From Paraburkholderia phenazinium (GTDB lineage Bacteria; Pseudomonadota; Gammaproteobacteria; Burkholderiales; Burkholderiaceae): 64,000 nt of DNA. The stretch spans positions 62,001-126,000 of the forward strand of contig NZ_FNCJ01000017.1 of the NCBI RefSeq assembly GCF_900100735.1, in the 5' to 3' direction. Below the pieces are notes generated by a model. That model worked only from the letters and a program-made list of their open reading frames with translations, made no database searches and was not told where the DNA came from. Positions within the stretch are counted from its first letter, which is position 1, and the number at the start of each line of letters is the position of its first letter. This document shows positions 8,604-16,590 of the stretch, in pieces. A program made the position numbers and the translations under genes.

Positions 8604-8840
8604 TCAACCGCCCTGATACAGCTTGCGCAGACTGGCGAGTTCGCCATCCTGCTCGGCCTGCACCAGTTCATGGCGGACCTCGGCGCGGGTCTTCTGCGTT
8701 GCGCCGGTTTGGCTCGGGTTCCATGACTGAATCTGCGCGGTGGCCGCTTGAGAACCGGTCGTTGCCGCGACATCGGAAGCGTGAGCGAGGCCAGCCGTAG
8801 CGAATGCAGCAAAGGCCAAAGCGAACATTGAGGTTTTCAT
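8604..8840 (-). CDS. DUF4148 exported small protein (paralogue)
   Basis: The 78-residue protein has a signal peptide (KTSMFALAFAAF, then GLAHAS) and the family core KTRAEVRHELVQAEQDGEL, paralogous to the protein at 8189-8506. GGAGT lies five to six bases before the ATG. It is separated from the upstream thioredoxin-like gene by the 8951-9048 repeat element, whose GTATC direct repeats lie on the promoter side of this gene. That suggests its own regulated promoter. Confidence 0.75.
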   Translation of the reverse strand: MKTSMFALAFAAFATAGLAHASDVAATTGSQAATAQIQSWNPSQTGATQKTRAEVRHELVQAEQDGELASLRKLYQGG

Positions 8841-8950
8841 GTCGTACTCCGTAAACTAAACAATTAGAAGGAAGGCGCCGGGGTTTTGGGGAGCAAGAGC
8901 GGCAATCCAGGCAGACTCTGCGGTGTTGCTTGCATCTCGCATCCGGCGTT

Positions 8951-9048
8951 GATGCATTAAAACCCGCGAACGTATCTGGCTTGTGTCGAGAAACGACGCA
9001 ATTGCAATGTTGTGTGTCGTCTCGATGTGCAGATACATTGCGATACGA
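8951..9048 (-). repeat. Intergenic element A: copy 1 of a ~98-bp repeat with GTATC operator-like motifs
   Basis: This block aligns end to end, with one single-base gap, to element B at 9684-9783. Conserved parts are GATGCAT, CGTATCTGGCTTGTGTCG, GCAATGTT, TGTGTC, CAGATACA and GATAC. The last two form a direct repeat spaced about 11 bp (GTATCGCAATGTATCTG on the minus strand), as expected for an OmpR/PhoB-type dimer site. CGTATCTG and CAGATAC also form an outer inverted repeat. It lies upstream of the DUF4148 gene at 8840. Regulation by the response regulator at 10010 is inferred. Confidence 0.6.
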
Positions 9049-9049
9049 A

Positions 9050-9631
9050 TCACGGGTTTTCCGCCAGCAAGGCCTTGATCTTTGCCTCGGTCTCGTCGTA
9101 GTCGCCTTCGCCGAAGTGCGTATAGACCACGTGCCCTTTCTTGTCGACCAGATAGAACGCAGGCCAATACTGGTTGCTGTAGGCGTTCCACGTTGCATAG
9201 CGGTTGTCCTGGGCTACCGGGAACGTAATGTCGAAGCGCTTGATGGCCTCCTTGACGTTGTCGGTGTTGCGCTCGAACGGGTACTCGGGCGTGTGGACGC
9301 CGACCACCACCAGACCCTGGTCCTTATATTTCTGATTCCAGCTCTTCACGTAGGGGATGACGTGAATGCAGTTGATGCAGGTGTAGGTCCAGAAATCGAC
9401 CAGCACAACCTTGCCGCGCAGTTGCTGCATGGTCAGAGGATTGCTATTGATCCATGTATCGATGCCGGTGAATTCGGGTGCAGTATTGCTGTTGCTTGCC
9501 GGGTTTGAAACCGGACTGGCGGCAGCATCGGCCGCAGGACTTGCAACGAGACTGGCGATCAGCGCGGCGCCGCTAGCCACGGTTGCAGCGAGCAGGGCCA
9601 CGGTAGCGATGGGTTTGAGTCGGGAGAGCAT
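9050..9631 (-). CDS. Exported thioredoxin-like redoxin with a CINC active site
   Basis: The 193-residue protein begins with an export signal or anchor (RLKPIATVALLAATVASG), then an alanine/serine/asparagine-rich linker of about 30 residues. The thioredoxin fold follows, with VVLVDFWTYTCINCIHVIPY, VVGVHTPEYPFE and the cis-proline region YWPAFYLVDKKGHVVY. TCINC replaces the usual WCxxC and is typical of DipZ-C-terminal/TlpA-like redoxins. It should act on thiols in the periplasm. Its promoter region holds repeat element B. Function beyond thiol redox is unknown. Confidence 0.85.
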   Translation of the reverse strand: MLSRLKPIATVALLAATVASGAALIASLVASPAADAAASPVSNPASNSNTAPEFTGIDTWINSNPLTMQQLRGKVVLVDFWTYTCINCIHVIPYVKSWNQKYKDQGLVVVGVHTPEYPFERNTDNVKEAIKRFDITFPVAQDNRYATWNAYSNQYWPAFYLVDKKGHVVYTHFGEGDYDETEAKIKALLAENP

Positions 9632-9683
9632 GTCAGTGTCCTTTCAGGGAGGGAAGAGCGCGGGCATTCCATTGCCTGGCATG

Positions 9684-9783
9684 GATGCATTGGAACGCCC
9701 GTTCGTATCTGGCTTGTGTCGCCGGGGCGGCCCGGGTGCAATGTTTTGTGTCAGCGGAGCGCCCAGATACACTGAGATACAAA
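9684..9783. repeat. Intergenic element B: copy 2 of the ~98-bp repeat, in a divergent promoter region
   Basis: This is the counterpart of element A (8951-9048). The GTATC direct repeat reads GTATCTCAGTGTATCTG on the minus strand. It lies 53 bases upstream of the thioredoxin-like start and on the other side faces the two-component operon, so it could control both. The 378-base stretch 9632-10009 otherwise holds only the possible small reading frame at 9880. Confidence 0.6.
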
Positions 9784-9879
9784 GCGCCGTGCGGACTGGG
9801 CTATAAAGCAGCCATTGCTACCGCGGAGAGCGCTATGAGTACCGGAACTGCTGCAAGTCCTGTCCGTCGTGGAGGACGC

Positions 9880-10002
9880 ATGAGACGGTTCATGTCGATC
9901 CTCGCTTTTCTCGCAGGCGGCCTGGCAGCGGAAATGGCGCACCCCGTGCACTGTTCGCTGGTCAACGTGAACCGGGTGCGTGTGAATCGTCGGAAGGATT
10001 GA
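9880..10002 (+). CDS. Possible 40-residue membrane or exported peptide
   Basis: GGAGGACGC stands directly before an ATG that opens a 40-residue frame. It has a basic start (RRFM), a short hydrophobic stretch (SILAFLAGGLAAEMA) and a basic tail (NRVRVNRRKD). It ends seven bases before the response regulator start. It may be a small translated leader gene of the two-component operon. No homologue is recognised, and a longer version from 9835 has a weaker start. Confidence 0.3.
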   Translation: MRRFMSILAFLAGGLAAEMAHPVHCSLVNVNRVRVNRRKD

Positions 10003-10009
10003 GCGATCG

Positions 10010-10750
10010 ATGGAAAACACCGACCATGTGCTGATCGTCGATGACGATCGCGGAATTCGCGAGCTGATTGCCACCTATCTCGAGAAGAACGGCATGCGCG
10101 TCTCGCTGGCCGCCAACGGCCGGCAGATGCGCGGCGTCCTCGAGCAGGGCGCGCCGGACCTGATCGTGCTCGACCTGATGATGCCCGGCGAAGACGGCCT
10201 CGTGCTGTGCCGGGAATTGCGTGCTGGCAAGTTTCGCGCGGTGCCGGTCTTGATGCTGACCGCGCGCAGCGAAGAGACAGATCGCATCGTCGGGCTGGAA
10301 ATGGGCGCCGACGACTACCTCGCCAAACCGTTTGCGGTGCGCGAACTGCTGGCGCGCATCCGCTCGGTGTTGCGCCGCACGCGGATGCTGCCGCCCGGCA
10401 TGCAGGTGACGGAAACGGCGTCGATGATCGGCTTCGGCGACTGGCGGCTCGATACTACCGCGCGCCATCTGCTCGACGCCGAGGGCACCATGGTGGCTCT
10501 GAGCGGCGCAGAGTACCGCTTGTTGCGTGTGTTCCTCGATCATCCCCAGCGCGTGCTCACGCGCGATCAGTTGCTCAATCTGACCCAGGGCCGCCAGGCC
10601 GATCCGTTCGACCGCTCGATCGATCTACTGGTGAGCCGCTTGCGGCAGCGCCTGCAGGATGTAGCGCGCGAGCCGCGTTACATCAAGACGCTGCGCAGCG
10701 AAGGCTATGTATTTTCCGCGGCCGTGACCATGATCGAAGGTGACTCATGA
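10010..10750 (+). CDS. OmpR-family response regulator
   Basis: The 246-residue protein has a receiver domain with acidic residues DDD at 11-13, phosphoacceptor Asp55 (LIVLDLMMPGEDG), Thr84 and Lys106 (LAKPF). The C-terminal winged helix reads LSGAEYRLLRVFLDHPQRVL, then DRSIDLLVSRLRQRL and IKTLRSEGYVF. It is a DNA-binding transcription factor activated by the kinase whose gene overlaps its stop (ATGA). GGAAGG lies about a dozen bases upstream of the ATG. The GTATC repeats in elements A and B are the obvious candidate binding sites, as inferred from spacing and proximity. Confidence 0.9.
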   Translation: MENTDHVLIVDDDRGIRELIATYLEKNGMRVSLAANGRQMRGVLEQGAPDLIVLDLMMPGEDGLVLCRELRAGKFRAVPVLMLTARSEETDRIVGLEMGADDYLAKPFAVRELLARIRSVLRRTRMLPPGMQVTETASMIGFGDWRLDTTARHLLDAEGTMVALSGAEYRLLRVFLDHPQRVLTRDQLLNLTQGRQADPFDRSIDLLVSRLRQRLQDVAREPRYIKTLRSEGYVFSAAVTMIEGDS

Positions 10751-12078
10751 AGCTGAATGCATTGCTGCATTGGCCGCGCACGCTGTTCGCGAGGCTCGCG
10801 CTGATTCTCTTTGTCAGCCTTGCGCTGGTGCAAACGCTGTCGGTCTGGCTCACCATGACCGAACGGGACCAGACCATGACGAACGTGATGATGGGTTACA
10901 TCGAACGCGAGGTCACCAGTTCGGTTGCGCTGCTCGATCATTTGCCGGCCAACGAACGGGCCGAATGGCTGCCGCGGCTGGCGCGGCGCACCTACACCTT
11001 CAATCTGAGCCCCGGGGTCGCTGGCGCGCCGCCGGATGCGAAGCTCTCGGCGAGGGTGGCGCAATCCATCGCGGATGGCATCGGCAAGCGCTATCCGCTC
11101 ACCGCCAACGCCGTGCCGGGCGACCCGGATCGCCTGCAGGTTCATCTGCAGTTGAGCGACGGTACGCCGCTGACGATCGACTACCACCCCATGCCGGGCG
11201 CGCCGCTGTCGCCGTGGTTGTCGTGGGTGCTGGTGCTGCAACTGGTGGTGCTGGCCGCGTGCTGTTGGGTGGCGGTGCGGCTGGCGACGCGTCCGTTGAG
11301 CCAGTTGGCGCGCGCGGCCGATACGCTAGGCCCCGACCTGAAGGCGGCGCGCTTGCCCGAAGACGGGCCGGACGAAGTGGCGCGTGCGGCGCGGGCCTTT
11401 AACGCCATGCAGGACCGCATCAGGTTGTATATGACCGAGCGCCTGCAAATCCTCGCGGCGATTTCGCACGACCTGCAAACGCCGATTACCCGCATGCGTT
11501 TGCGCGTCGACGTGATGGACGACAACCCACAGGGCGCCAAGCTGCAGCAGGACCTGCAGGAAATGGAAACGATGGTCAAGGAAGGCGTCACCTACGCGCG
11601 CACCATGCACGGCGCCAGTGAGGCGCCGCTGCGTATCGATCCGGATGCGCTGTTCGACAGTCTCGTGCTCGACTATGTAGATGCCGGCAAGGACGTTTCG
11701 CTGCATGGGCGAATCGACGCTGCTCTGGTGACGCGCCCGCAGGCGTTACGGCGGATCGTGGGCAATCTGGTCGATAACGCGCTGAAATTTGGTGGGGAGG
11801 CGGAAATCAACGTTGCCGCCGGGCAGGACGGACAGGTCACGGTTTGCGTGCTCGATCGCGGGCCGGGGATTCCGGCCGAGTCGCTCGAAGCGGTGTTCGA
11901 GCCGTTCTACCGGCTGGAAGGATCGCGCAACCGCGGAACGGGCGGCACCGGGCTGGGTCTCGCAATTGCGCGGCAACTCGCCTTGGCGATGGATGCAACG
12001 CTGTCGCTGCATAACCGTCAGGGTGGGGGGCTGGAAGCCAGGCTGGTGTTGAAAGGCATCAGACAAAAGTCAGTCTGA
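10747..12078 (+). CDS. Membrane sensor histidine kinase
   Basis: The 443-residue kinase has membrane helices at about 12-36 and 158-180 bracketing a ~120-residue periplasmic sensor region, then HAMP. The H-box is ISHDLQTPITRMR with His241, the N-box is NLVDNALKFG, and DRGPGIP and GTGGTGLGLAI form the ATP lid region. It overlaps the response regulator stop codon (ATGA), which indicates translational coupling. The sensor region has no cysteine or other obvious metal-ligand cluster, so the signal is unknown; the neighbouring exported redoxin and DUF4148 genes suggest envelope stress. Confidence 0.9.
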   Translation: MKLNALLHWPRTLFARLALILFVSLALVQTLSVWLTMTERDQTMTNVMMGYIEREVTSSVALLDHLPANERAEWLPRLARRTYTFNLSPGVAGAPPDAKLSARVAQSIADGIGKRYPLTANAVPGDPDRLQVHLQLSDGTPLTIDYHPMPGAPLSPWLSWVLVLQLVVLAACCWVAVRLATRPLSQLARAADTLGPDLKAARLPEDGPDEVARAARAFNAMQDRIRLYMTERLQILAAISHDLQTPITRMRLRVDVMDDNPQGAKLQQDLQEMETMVKEGVTYARTMHGASEAPLRIDPDALFDSLVLDYVDAGKDVSLHGRIDAALVTRPQALRRIVGNLVDNALKFGGEAEINVAAGQDGQVTVCVLDRGPGIPAESLEAVFEPFYRLEGSRNRGTGGTGLGLAIARQLALAMDATLSLHNRQGGGLEARLVLKGIRQKSV

Positions 12079-12149
12079 GAAAAATTGTTCAAGAGCATGT
12101 GCTAATCAGGAACGGCATCTGTTTGACTAATATTTAAGGATAACTATCT

Positions 12150-13193
12150 ATGAAGGATCAGATCAATATTCGACGTCGCCGTCTGCTTGGGACGACAGTA
12201 GCGGGTATCAGTTTGCTTGAGTTGGGCCTGAGCGGACTCGCGCAGGCGCAGTCGAATCCCACTGCGGTCAGCGTGCAGTCTGGAGCGCGCGTTGCTTCGT
12301 TCGATAACATTCGCCAGATCGACGCGGGGACACTCAGCATCGGGTATGCGGAAGCCGGCCCGCAGAACGGACCGGTCGTCATTTTGCTGCACGGATGGCC
12401 GTACGATATCTATAGCTTCGCGGAGGTGACGCCCATGCTTGCGTCCGCTGGTTATCGGGTCATCGTGCCGTATCTGCGTGGCTATGGCTCGACGCGGTTT
12501 CTGTCCGCGGATACGCCGCGCAACGGACAACAGGCTGTGGTCGCGGTCGACATCATTGCCTTGATGGACGCCTTGAAAATCGACCAGGCGATCTTTGGCG
12601 GTTTCGATTGGGGCGCACGCACCGTCGATATCATTGCTGCCCTGTGGCCGCAGCGCTGCAAGGCGATGGTGTCGGTGAGCGGCTATCTGATTGGCAGCCA
12701 GCAAGCCAACAAGGCGCCATTGCCGCCGAAGGCAGAACTGGCGTGGTGGTATCAGTTCTATTTCGCGACCGAGCGTGGCGAGGCGGGCTATGCAGCGAAT
12801 CGCCACGATTTCAACAAACTGATCTGGCGTCTCGCATCGCCTAAATGGAATTTCGACGATGCGACGTACGAGCGCTCAGCCGAGTCGTTCAACAATCCGG
12901 ATCACGTTGCGGTGGTGATTCACAACTATCGCTGGCGGCTGGGGCTGGCTAAGGGCGAGCCGCAATACGACGCGCTCGAAGCGCATCTGGCGAGCGCGCC
13001 GGCCATTTCGGTTCCGGCCATCACCATGGAGGGCGACGCCAACGGCGCACCGCATCCCGAGCCGGCCGCCTACGCGAAGAAGTTCACCGGCAAGTATCAA
13101 CACCGGAATATCGATGGGGGTATCGGACATAACTTGCCGCAGGAAGCGCCAAAGGCATTTGCCGATGCCATCGTCGATGTCGCCCGTCTTTAA
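12150..13193 (+). CDS. Tat-exported alpha/beta hydrolase of the epoxide hydrolase/dehalogenase type
   Basis: The 347-residue protein begins with NIRRRRLLGTT and a hydrophobic stretch ending GLAQAQ, a twin-arginine-type signal. The oxyanion motif is HGWP (81-84). The nucleophile elbow is GGFDWG with Asp153, which points to the epoxide-hydrolase/haloalkane-dehalogenase class rather than serine esterases. The catalytic His is probably His327 in GIGHNLP. AAGGATAAC precedes the ATG. It follows the kinase gene by 71 bases, possibly with its own promoter. The substrate cannot be told from sequence. Confidence 0.85.
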   Translation: MKDQINIRRRRLLGTTVAGISLLELGLSGLAQAQSNPTAVSVQSGARVASFDNIRQIDAGTLSIGYAEAGPQNGPVVILLHGWPYDIYSFAEVTPMLASAGYRVIVPYLRGYGSTRFLSADTPRNGQQAVVAVDIIALMDALKIDQAIFGGFDWGARTVDIIAALWPQRCKAMVSVSGYLIGSQQANKAPLPPKAELAWWYQFYFATERGEAGYAANRHDFNKLIWRLASPKWNFDDATYERSAESFNNPDHVAVVIHNYRWRLGLAKGEPQYDALEAHLASAPAISVPAITMEGDANGAPHPEPAAYAKKFTGKYQHRNIDGGIGHNLPQEAPKAFADAIVDVARL

Positions 13194-13206
13194 CCGAACA
13201 GGAGGA

Positions 13207-13228
13207 GGGCCACGAATTGCTGTGGCCC
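13207..13228. terminator. Stem-loop between convergent hydrolase and LysR genes
   Basis: GGGCCAC and GTGGCCC form a 7-bp stem with an 8-base loop just after the hydrolase stop. No T-run follows, so a terminator role is inferred from position. Confidence 0.35.
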
Positions 13229-13282
13229 GGTCCGCGGTCGCCCGAAGGGTTCGGCGATCTTGGTGCTCCTCCTGCAATCACA

Positions 13283-14185
13283 CTATGTCGTCCAGCGTTT
13301 TGCCTCCAGCGCCATCGTGTCGTTTGCTATCTCCAGAAAACTGTCGACGATAGGAGTCGTATGTTGGCGCTGGGGACACACTGTGAACCCACGAAACACA
13401 ATATCCGGGGAAAACGGCCGGAACTGGATCCTGGTGGGATTGGCGTCGAAGGTCGCAAGCGGATTCACGATGCCGACCCCCAAGCCGCGCGACACGATTG
13501 CGCAAATGGTCGCCCCGTAAGGCGTTTCGATCGTCGGCACCTGATTGACTTCCGCCTGACGCAATACGCGATCCAGCGACGAGCGCGTGTCGTCCGCATA
13601 CGACGGCAGGATCAGGCTTTCGCCGCGCAGGTCGCGTGCGTGGATACGTTTGTGCGCTACCAGCCGGTGTCCGGCCGGCAGCGCACATACACCGGGCAGG
13701 CGGTATAACTCCGCGCTCGTCACACCGAACGCATCGGGTGTCGTCGTGGCGAAGCCGATGTCGCAATACGCCGACGAAGCCCACCGCTGGATGGTGCCTT
13801 CGCTGCGCATTTCCAGCGATATCGCAATGCGCGGATACGCGGCAAGAAAACGCTCGATCACCATCGGCACGAATGACAACGCCAGCACCGGCGCCGCGAC
13901 GAGCCGCAGACGGCCGCTGCCGAACTGGCGGATTTCACGTGCGGAATGGGCGAGTTTTTCGAGGCCCACAAAACTACGGTCCACTTCACGATAGAACGCG
14001 CTGCCGGCGTCGGTGGCCTGAATTCGCCCGCCGTTGCGGGTGAATAGCGCCAGTCCCGTCGACGCCTCCAGCTCCGCGATCAAGCGGCTGACGCTCGGTT
14101 GCGACGTGCCGAGTTCCTCGGCGGCGGCGGTCATCGAGCCGCGCAACATGACCAGCCTGAACGCTTCGATTTGCCGTTGATTCAT
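13283..14185 (-). CDS. LysR-family regulator, divergent from the flavoenzyme/ABC operon
   Basis: The 300-residue protein has an N-terminal winged HTH (RQIEAFRLVMLRGSMTAAA, then LGTSQPSVSRLIAELE) and a type-2 periplasmic-binding-protein-like effector domain. The start at 14185 opens the standard LysR N-terminus; an upstream ATG would add 17 unrelated residues. It resembles the LysR at 18783 over its length (for example LRLVAAPVLALSFVP against LQIASAPALALSFLP), so the two are probably paralogues of the OccR/NocR opine-regulator type. It probably controls the divergent DAO-SBP-permease-DAO genes. Confidence 0.88.
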   Translation of the reverse strand: MNQRQIEAFRLVMLRGSMTAAAEELGTSQPSVSRLIAELEASTGLALFTRNGGRIQATDAGSAFYREVDRSFVGLEKLAHSAREIRQFGSGRLRLVAAPVLALSFVPMVIERFLAAYPRIAISLEMRSEGTIQRWASSAYCDIGFATTTPDAFGVTSAELYRLPGVCALPAGHRLVAHKRIHARDLRGESLILPSYADDTRSSLDRVLRQAEVNQVPTIETPYGATICAIVSRGLGVGIVNPLATFDANPTRIQFRPFSPDIVFRGFTVCPQRQHTTPIVDSFLEIANDTMALEAKRWTT

Positions 14186-14225
14186 CCGCTCGCCCCGGGG
14201 GCTTTGGTTGCTCCGGTCCTCAGCT

Positions 14226-14248
14226 TGCCATATCAAAATTGAATGGCA
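14226..14248. promoter_or_regulatory. Candidate LysR operator, TGCCAT-N11-ATGGCA
   Basis: A perfect 6-bp inverted repeat with an 11-base A/T-rich centre lies between the LysR start (14185) and the divergent flavoenzyme start (14325). It fits the T-N11-A recognition layout of LysR proteins. Confidence 0.6.
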
Positions 14249-14324
14249 GGCGTTTTTGGCGGTATTTGACCGGATGGGCGACGAAAACCTAGACTGGCTT
14301 GCATCCTGTCACCGGCGGTGCACG

Positions 14325-15650
14325 ATGCGTTCCGATACCTTGCTGTTTCATGACGATTTTCGCGTGGCCCCGTACTGGTGGGACGCCGCGCCGCCCGAGA
14401 CGGTTCGTGACGCGTTGCCCTCCGAGGTCGATGTGCTGATCGTCGGGAGCGGCTATTGCGGCTTGTCGGCGGCGGCGGAAGCAGCGCGGCTCGGCGCGAG
14501 TGTCGCTGTGCTCGATGCCGCGCAGATCGGTGCCGGTGGCAGCACGCGCAGCGGCGGCATGGTGTCGAGCGGGCAGAAGCTCGCGCTGACCAATGCGATC
14601 CGTGGGGTGCCGGCAGAACGTTTGGGACGGCTGATGCGCGAATCGATGGCGAGCTTCGACTATCTGAAACGCCTGATTGCCGACGAATCGCTTGACGCCG
14701 ATCTGCAGATCACCGGCCGCTTCTTTGGCGCCTTCACCCCGCGACACTTCGAGCGTTTGCGCCGCCAGGGCGATCTGTTGCACGACAAGACCGGGGTAAC
14801 GGTGCGTGTCGTGCCGCGCGCAGATCAGCACGCGGTAATCGGCTCCGACTACTACTACGGCGGGATTCTCGTCGATGAATACGGGGGGCTGCATACAGCC
14901 AAATATCATCGGGCGCTGCGCGAACTCGCCCGGCGGCGCGGCGCCAGTTTGCATTCGCATGCGGGCGTGGAACGGATCGAGCGCAATGGCGCGGCGGGGT
15001 TCACGGTTCATGCGACGCGGGGCAAGATCGAAGCGAAGCATGTGCTGGTCGCGACCAACGGCTACACCGGACGTCTGCTGCCGTTTTTCTCGCGGCGGGT
15101 GCTGCCGGTCGCGAGCTACCAGATTGCGACGGAACCCCTGCCGCCCGGATTGATGGCCGTGCTGAATCCGGGACGGCGGATGATCAGCGATTCGAAGCGC
15201 AATCTGTTCTACACGCGGCCGTCGCCCGACGGCACGCGGATGCTGTTCGGCTCGCGCCCGGCGATCCGCGAAGTAAGCGAACGTGATGCGGCAAGGATGC
15301 TGCACGCGAAGATGATCGAACTGTGGCCCGCCTTGCGCGACGTGCGCATCACGCACGCGTGGAAGGGTTATGTCGCGATGACGGGCGACAAGCTCGCGCA
15401 TATCGGCGCACAGGACGGCATTCATTACGCGCTGGGTTGCAACGGCAACGGCGTGGCGCTGATGAGCTATCTGGGCGCGCGGGTCGTGAAGCCTATGCTC
15501 GGACTCGATGCGATGCCGGGCGCCTTCGGCGAAGGCGCGTTTCCGGTCAGTGTGGCCGGCATGGCGAGCCGTCTGAGCGTGCCAGTCGGCACGGCGCTTT
15601 ATACATTCGACGATCTCTGGAGCGGCCGCGTGCGCGCCGCGCTTTCCTGA
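14325..15650 (+). CDS. DAO-family FAD-dependent oxidoreductase
   Basis: The 441-residue protein carries an FAD-binding GxGxxG motif at about residues 38-50 (VLIVGSGYCGLSAA), then GAGGSTRSGGMVSSGQ, as in gamma-glutamylputrescine oxidase-like members of the DAO family. The C-terminus has the second flavin motif region (HAWKGYVAMTGD, then GCNGNGVALMSYLGA). It should oxidise an amine or N-substituted amino acid to an imine or keto product. It lies first in an operon with a substrate-binding protein, a permease and another DAO enzyme, so its substrate is probably imported by that transporter. The ATG at 14325 has only a weak ribosome binding site. Confidence 0.88.
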   Translation: MRSDTLLFHDDFRVAPYWWDAAPPETVRDALPSEVDVLIVGSGYCGLSAAAEAARLGASVAVLDAAQIGAGGSTRSGGMVSSGQKLALTNAIRGVPAERLGRLMRESMASFDYLKRLIADESLDADLQITGRFFGAFTPRHFERLRRQGDLLHDKTGVTVRVVPRADQHAVIGSDYYYGGILVDEYGGLHTAKYHRALRELARRRGASLHSHAGVERIERNGAAGFTVHATRGKIEAKHVLVATNGYTGRLLPFFSRRVLPVASYQIATEPLPPGLMAVLNPGRRMISDSKRNLFYTRPSPDGTRMLFGSRPAIREVSERDAARMLHAKMIELWPALRDVRITHAWKGYVAMTGDKLAHIGAQDGIHYALGCNGNGVALMSYLGARVVKPMLGLDAMPGAFGEGAFPVSVAGMASRLSVPVGTALYTFDDLWSGRVRAALS

Positions 15651-15688
15651 CGTATTCATCGCAGGTCTTTTCGACGGAGCCCATCATC

Positions 15689-16507
15689 ATGCGTTTTCGC
15701 CATCTTCTCAGCCTCATTGCAGTTGTCGTGCCCTTGTCGCTCGCGTTGGCAGGCAACGCGCGTGCCGATGACGTCGGCACGCTGACGCCCGGCAAGCTGG
15801 TCGCCGGTGTGGACGCGAACAACAAACCATATTCGTATATCGACAACGGCAACATGACGGGCTTCGACGTCGAATTGCTGCGCGCCATTGCGGCGAAGCT
15901 CGGCCTGAGCACCGAGTTCCGCGCGCAGGATTTCAGCGGACTGCTGCCTAGCGTGGCGAACCAGCAGATCGATCTGGCCGCCGGTTCGATTTCGATTACG
16001 AAGGAGCGTCTGAAGATGGTCGATTTCTCGGAGGGCTATCTGACCGGCCTGCTGAGCGTCGCAACGCTGCCGGACAGCCCGATCACGAGCGATCCGTCAT
16101 CGGTGAAGGGCAAGCGGATCGGCGTCGTGCAGGGCACCATCGAAGACACGTATTCGGACAGCTACCTGCCGGGTGCCCAGATCGTGCGCTTTCCAAACCT
16201 GAACGCGGGTTTCCTGTCGCTGCGCTCGAAATACATCGACGGCTACTTTGTGGATAAAACGCTCGCAGAAGGCTTGCAGGGCAAGTATCCGCAAATGAAC
16301 ATCGCGGACAAGCTCGATATCTCCGCCGTCAATCTGCCCGCCGGCTTCCCGGTGCACAAGGGCAACACGAAGCTCGAGGCAGCGCTGAACAAGACCATCG
16401 ACGAACTGGTCGCGGACGGCACCTGGCTCAAGCTGTACCTGCAGTTCCACCCGGGCTATCCTAAGCCCGCTAACCTGCCGCCTTACGCGATGAAGTCCGG
16501 CAACTGA
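15689..16507 (+). CDS. Polar amino acid ABC transporter substrate-binding protein
   Basis: The 272-residue protein has a signal peptide (RFRHLLSLIAVVVPLSLAL, cleaved near ARA-DD) and the SBP family 3 pattern: KLVAGVDANNKPYSYID, GFDVELLRAIAAKLGL, LLPSVANQQIDLAAGSISIT and KGKRIGVVQGT. It binds an amino acid or related molecule in the periplasm. GGAG lies nine bases before the ATG. The permease follows after 83 bases. No ATPase gene of this class is present nearby. Confidence 0.9.
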   Translation: MRFRHLLSLIAVVVPLSLALAGNARADDVGTLTPGKLVAGVDANNKPYSYIDNGNMTGFDVELLRAIAAKLGLSTEFRAQDFSGLLPSVANQQIDLAAGSISITKERLKMVDFSEGYLTGLLSVATLPDSPITSDPSSVKGKRIGVVQGTIEDTYSDSYLPGAQIVRFPNLNAGFLSLRSKYIDGYFVDKTLAEGLQGKYPQMNIADKLDISAVNLPAGFPVHKGNTKLEAALNKTIDELVADGTWLKLYLQFHPGYPKPANLPPYAMKSGN

Positions 16508-16590
16508 TCGAGTCTGGCCGCTCGCCGCTCACCGCTCACCGCTCGAAGACCGGTGGCCTGATCCGCCGCCGCTCAACCAAGGAGCGCACC

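Noticed and set aside
16518..16545. Short tandem repeat of CGCTCAC
   Set aside because: About three imperfect copies in a short gap; too small for a functional claim.
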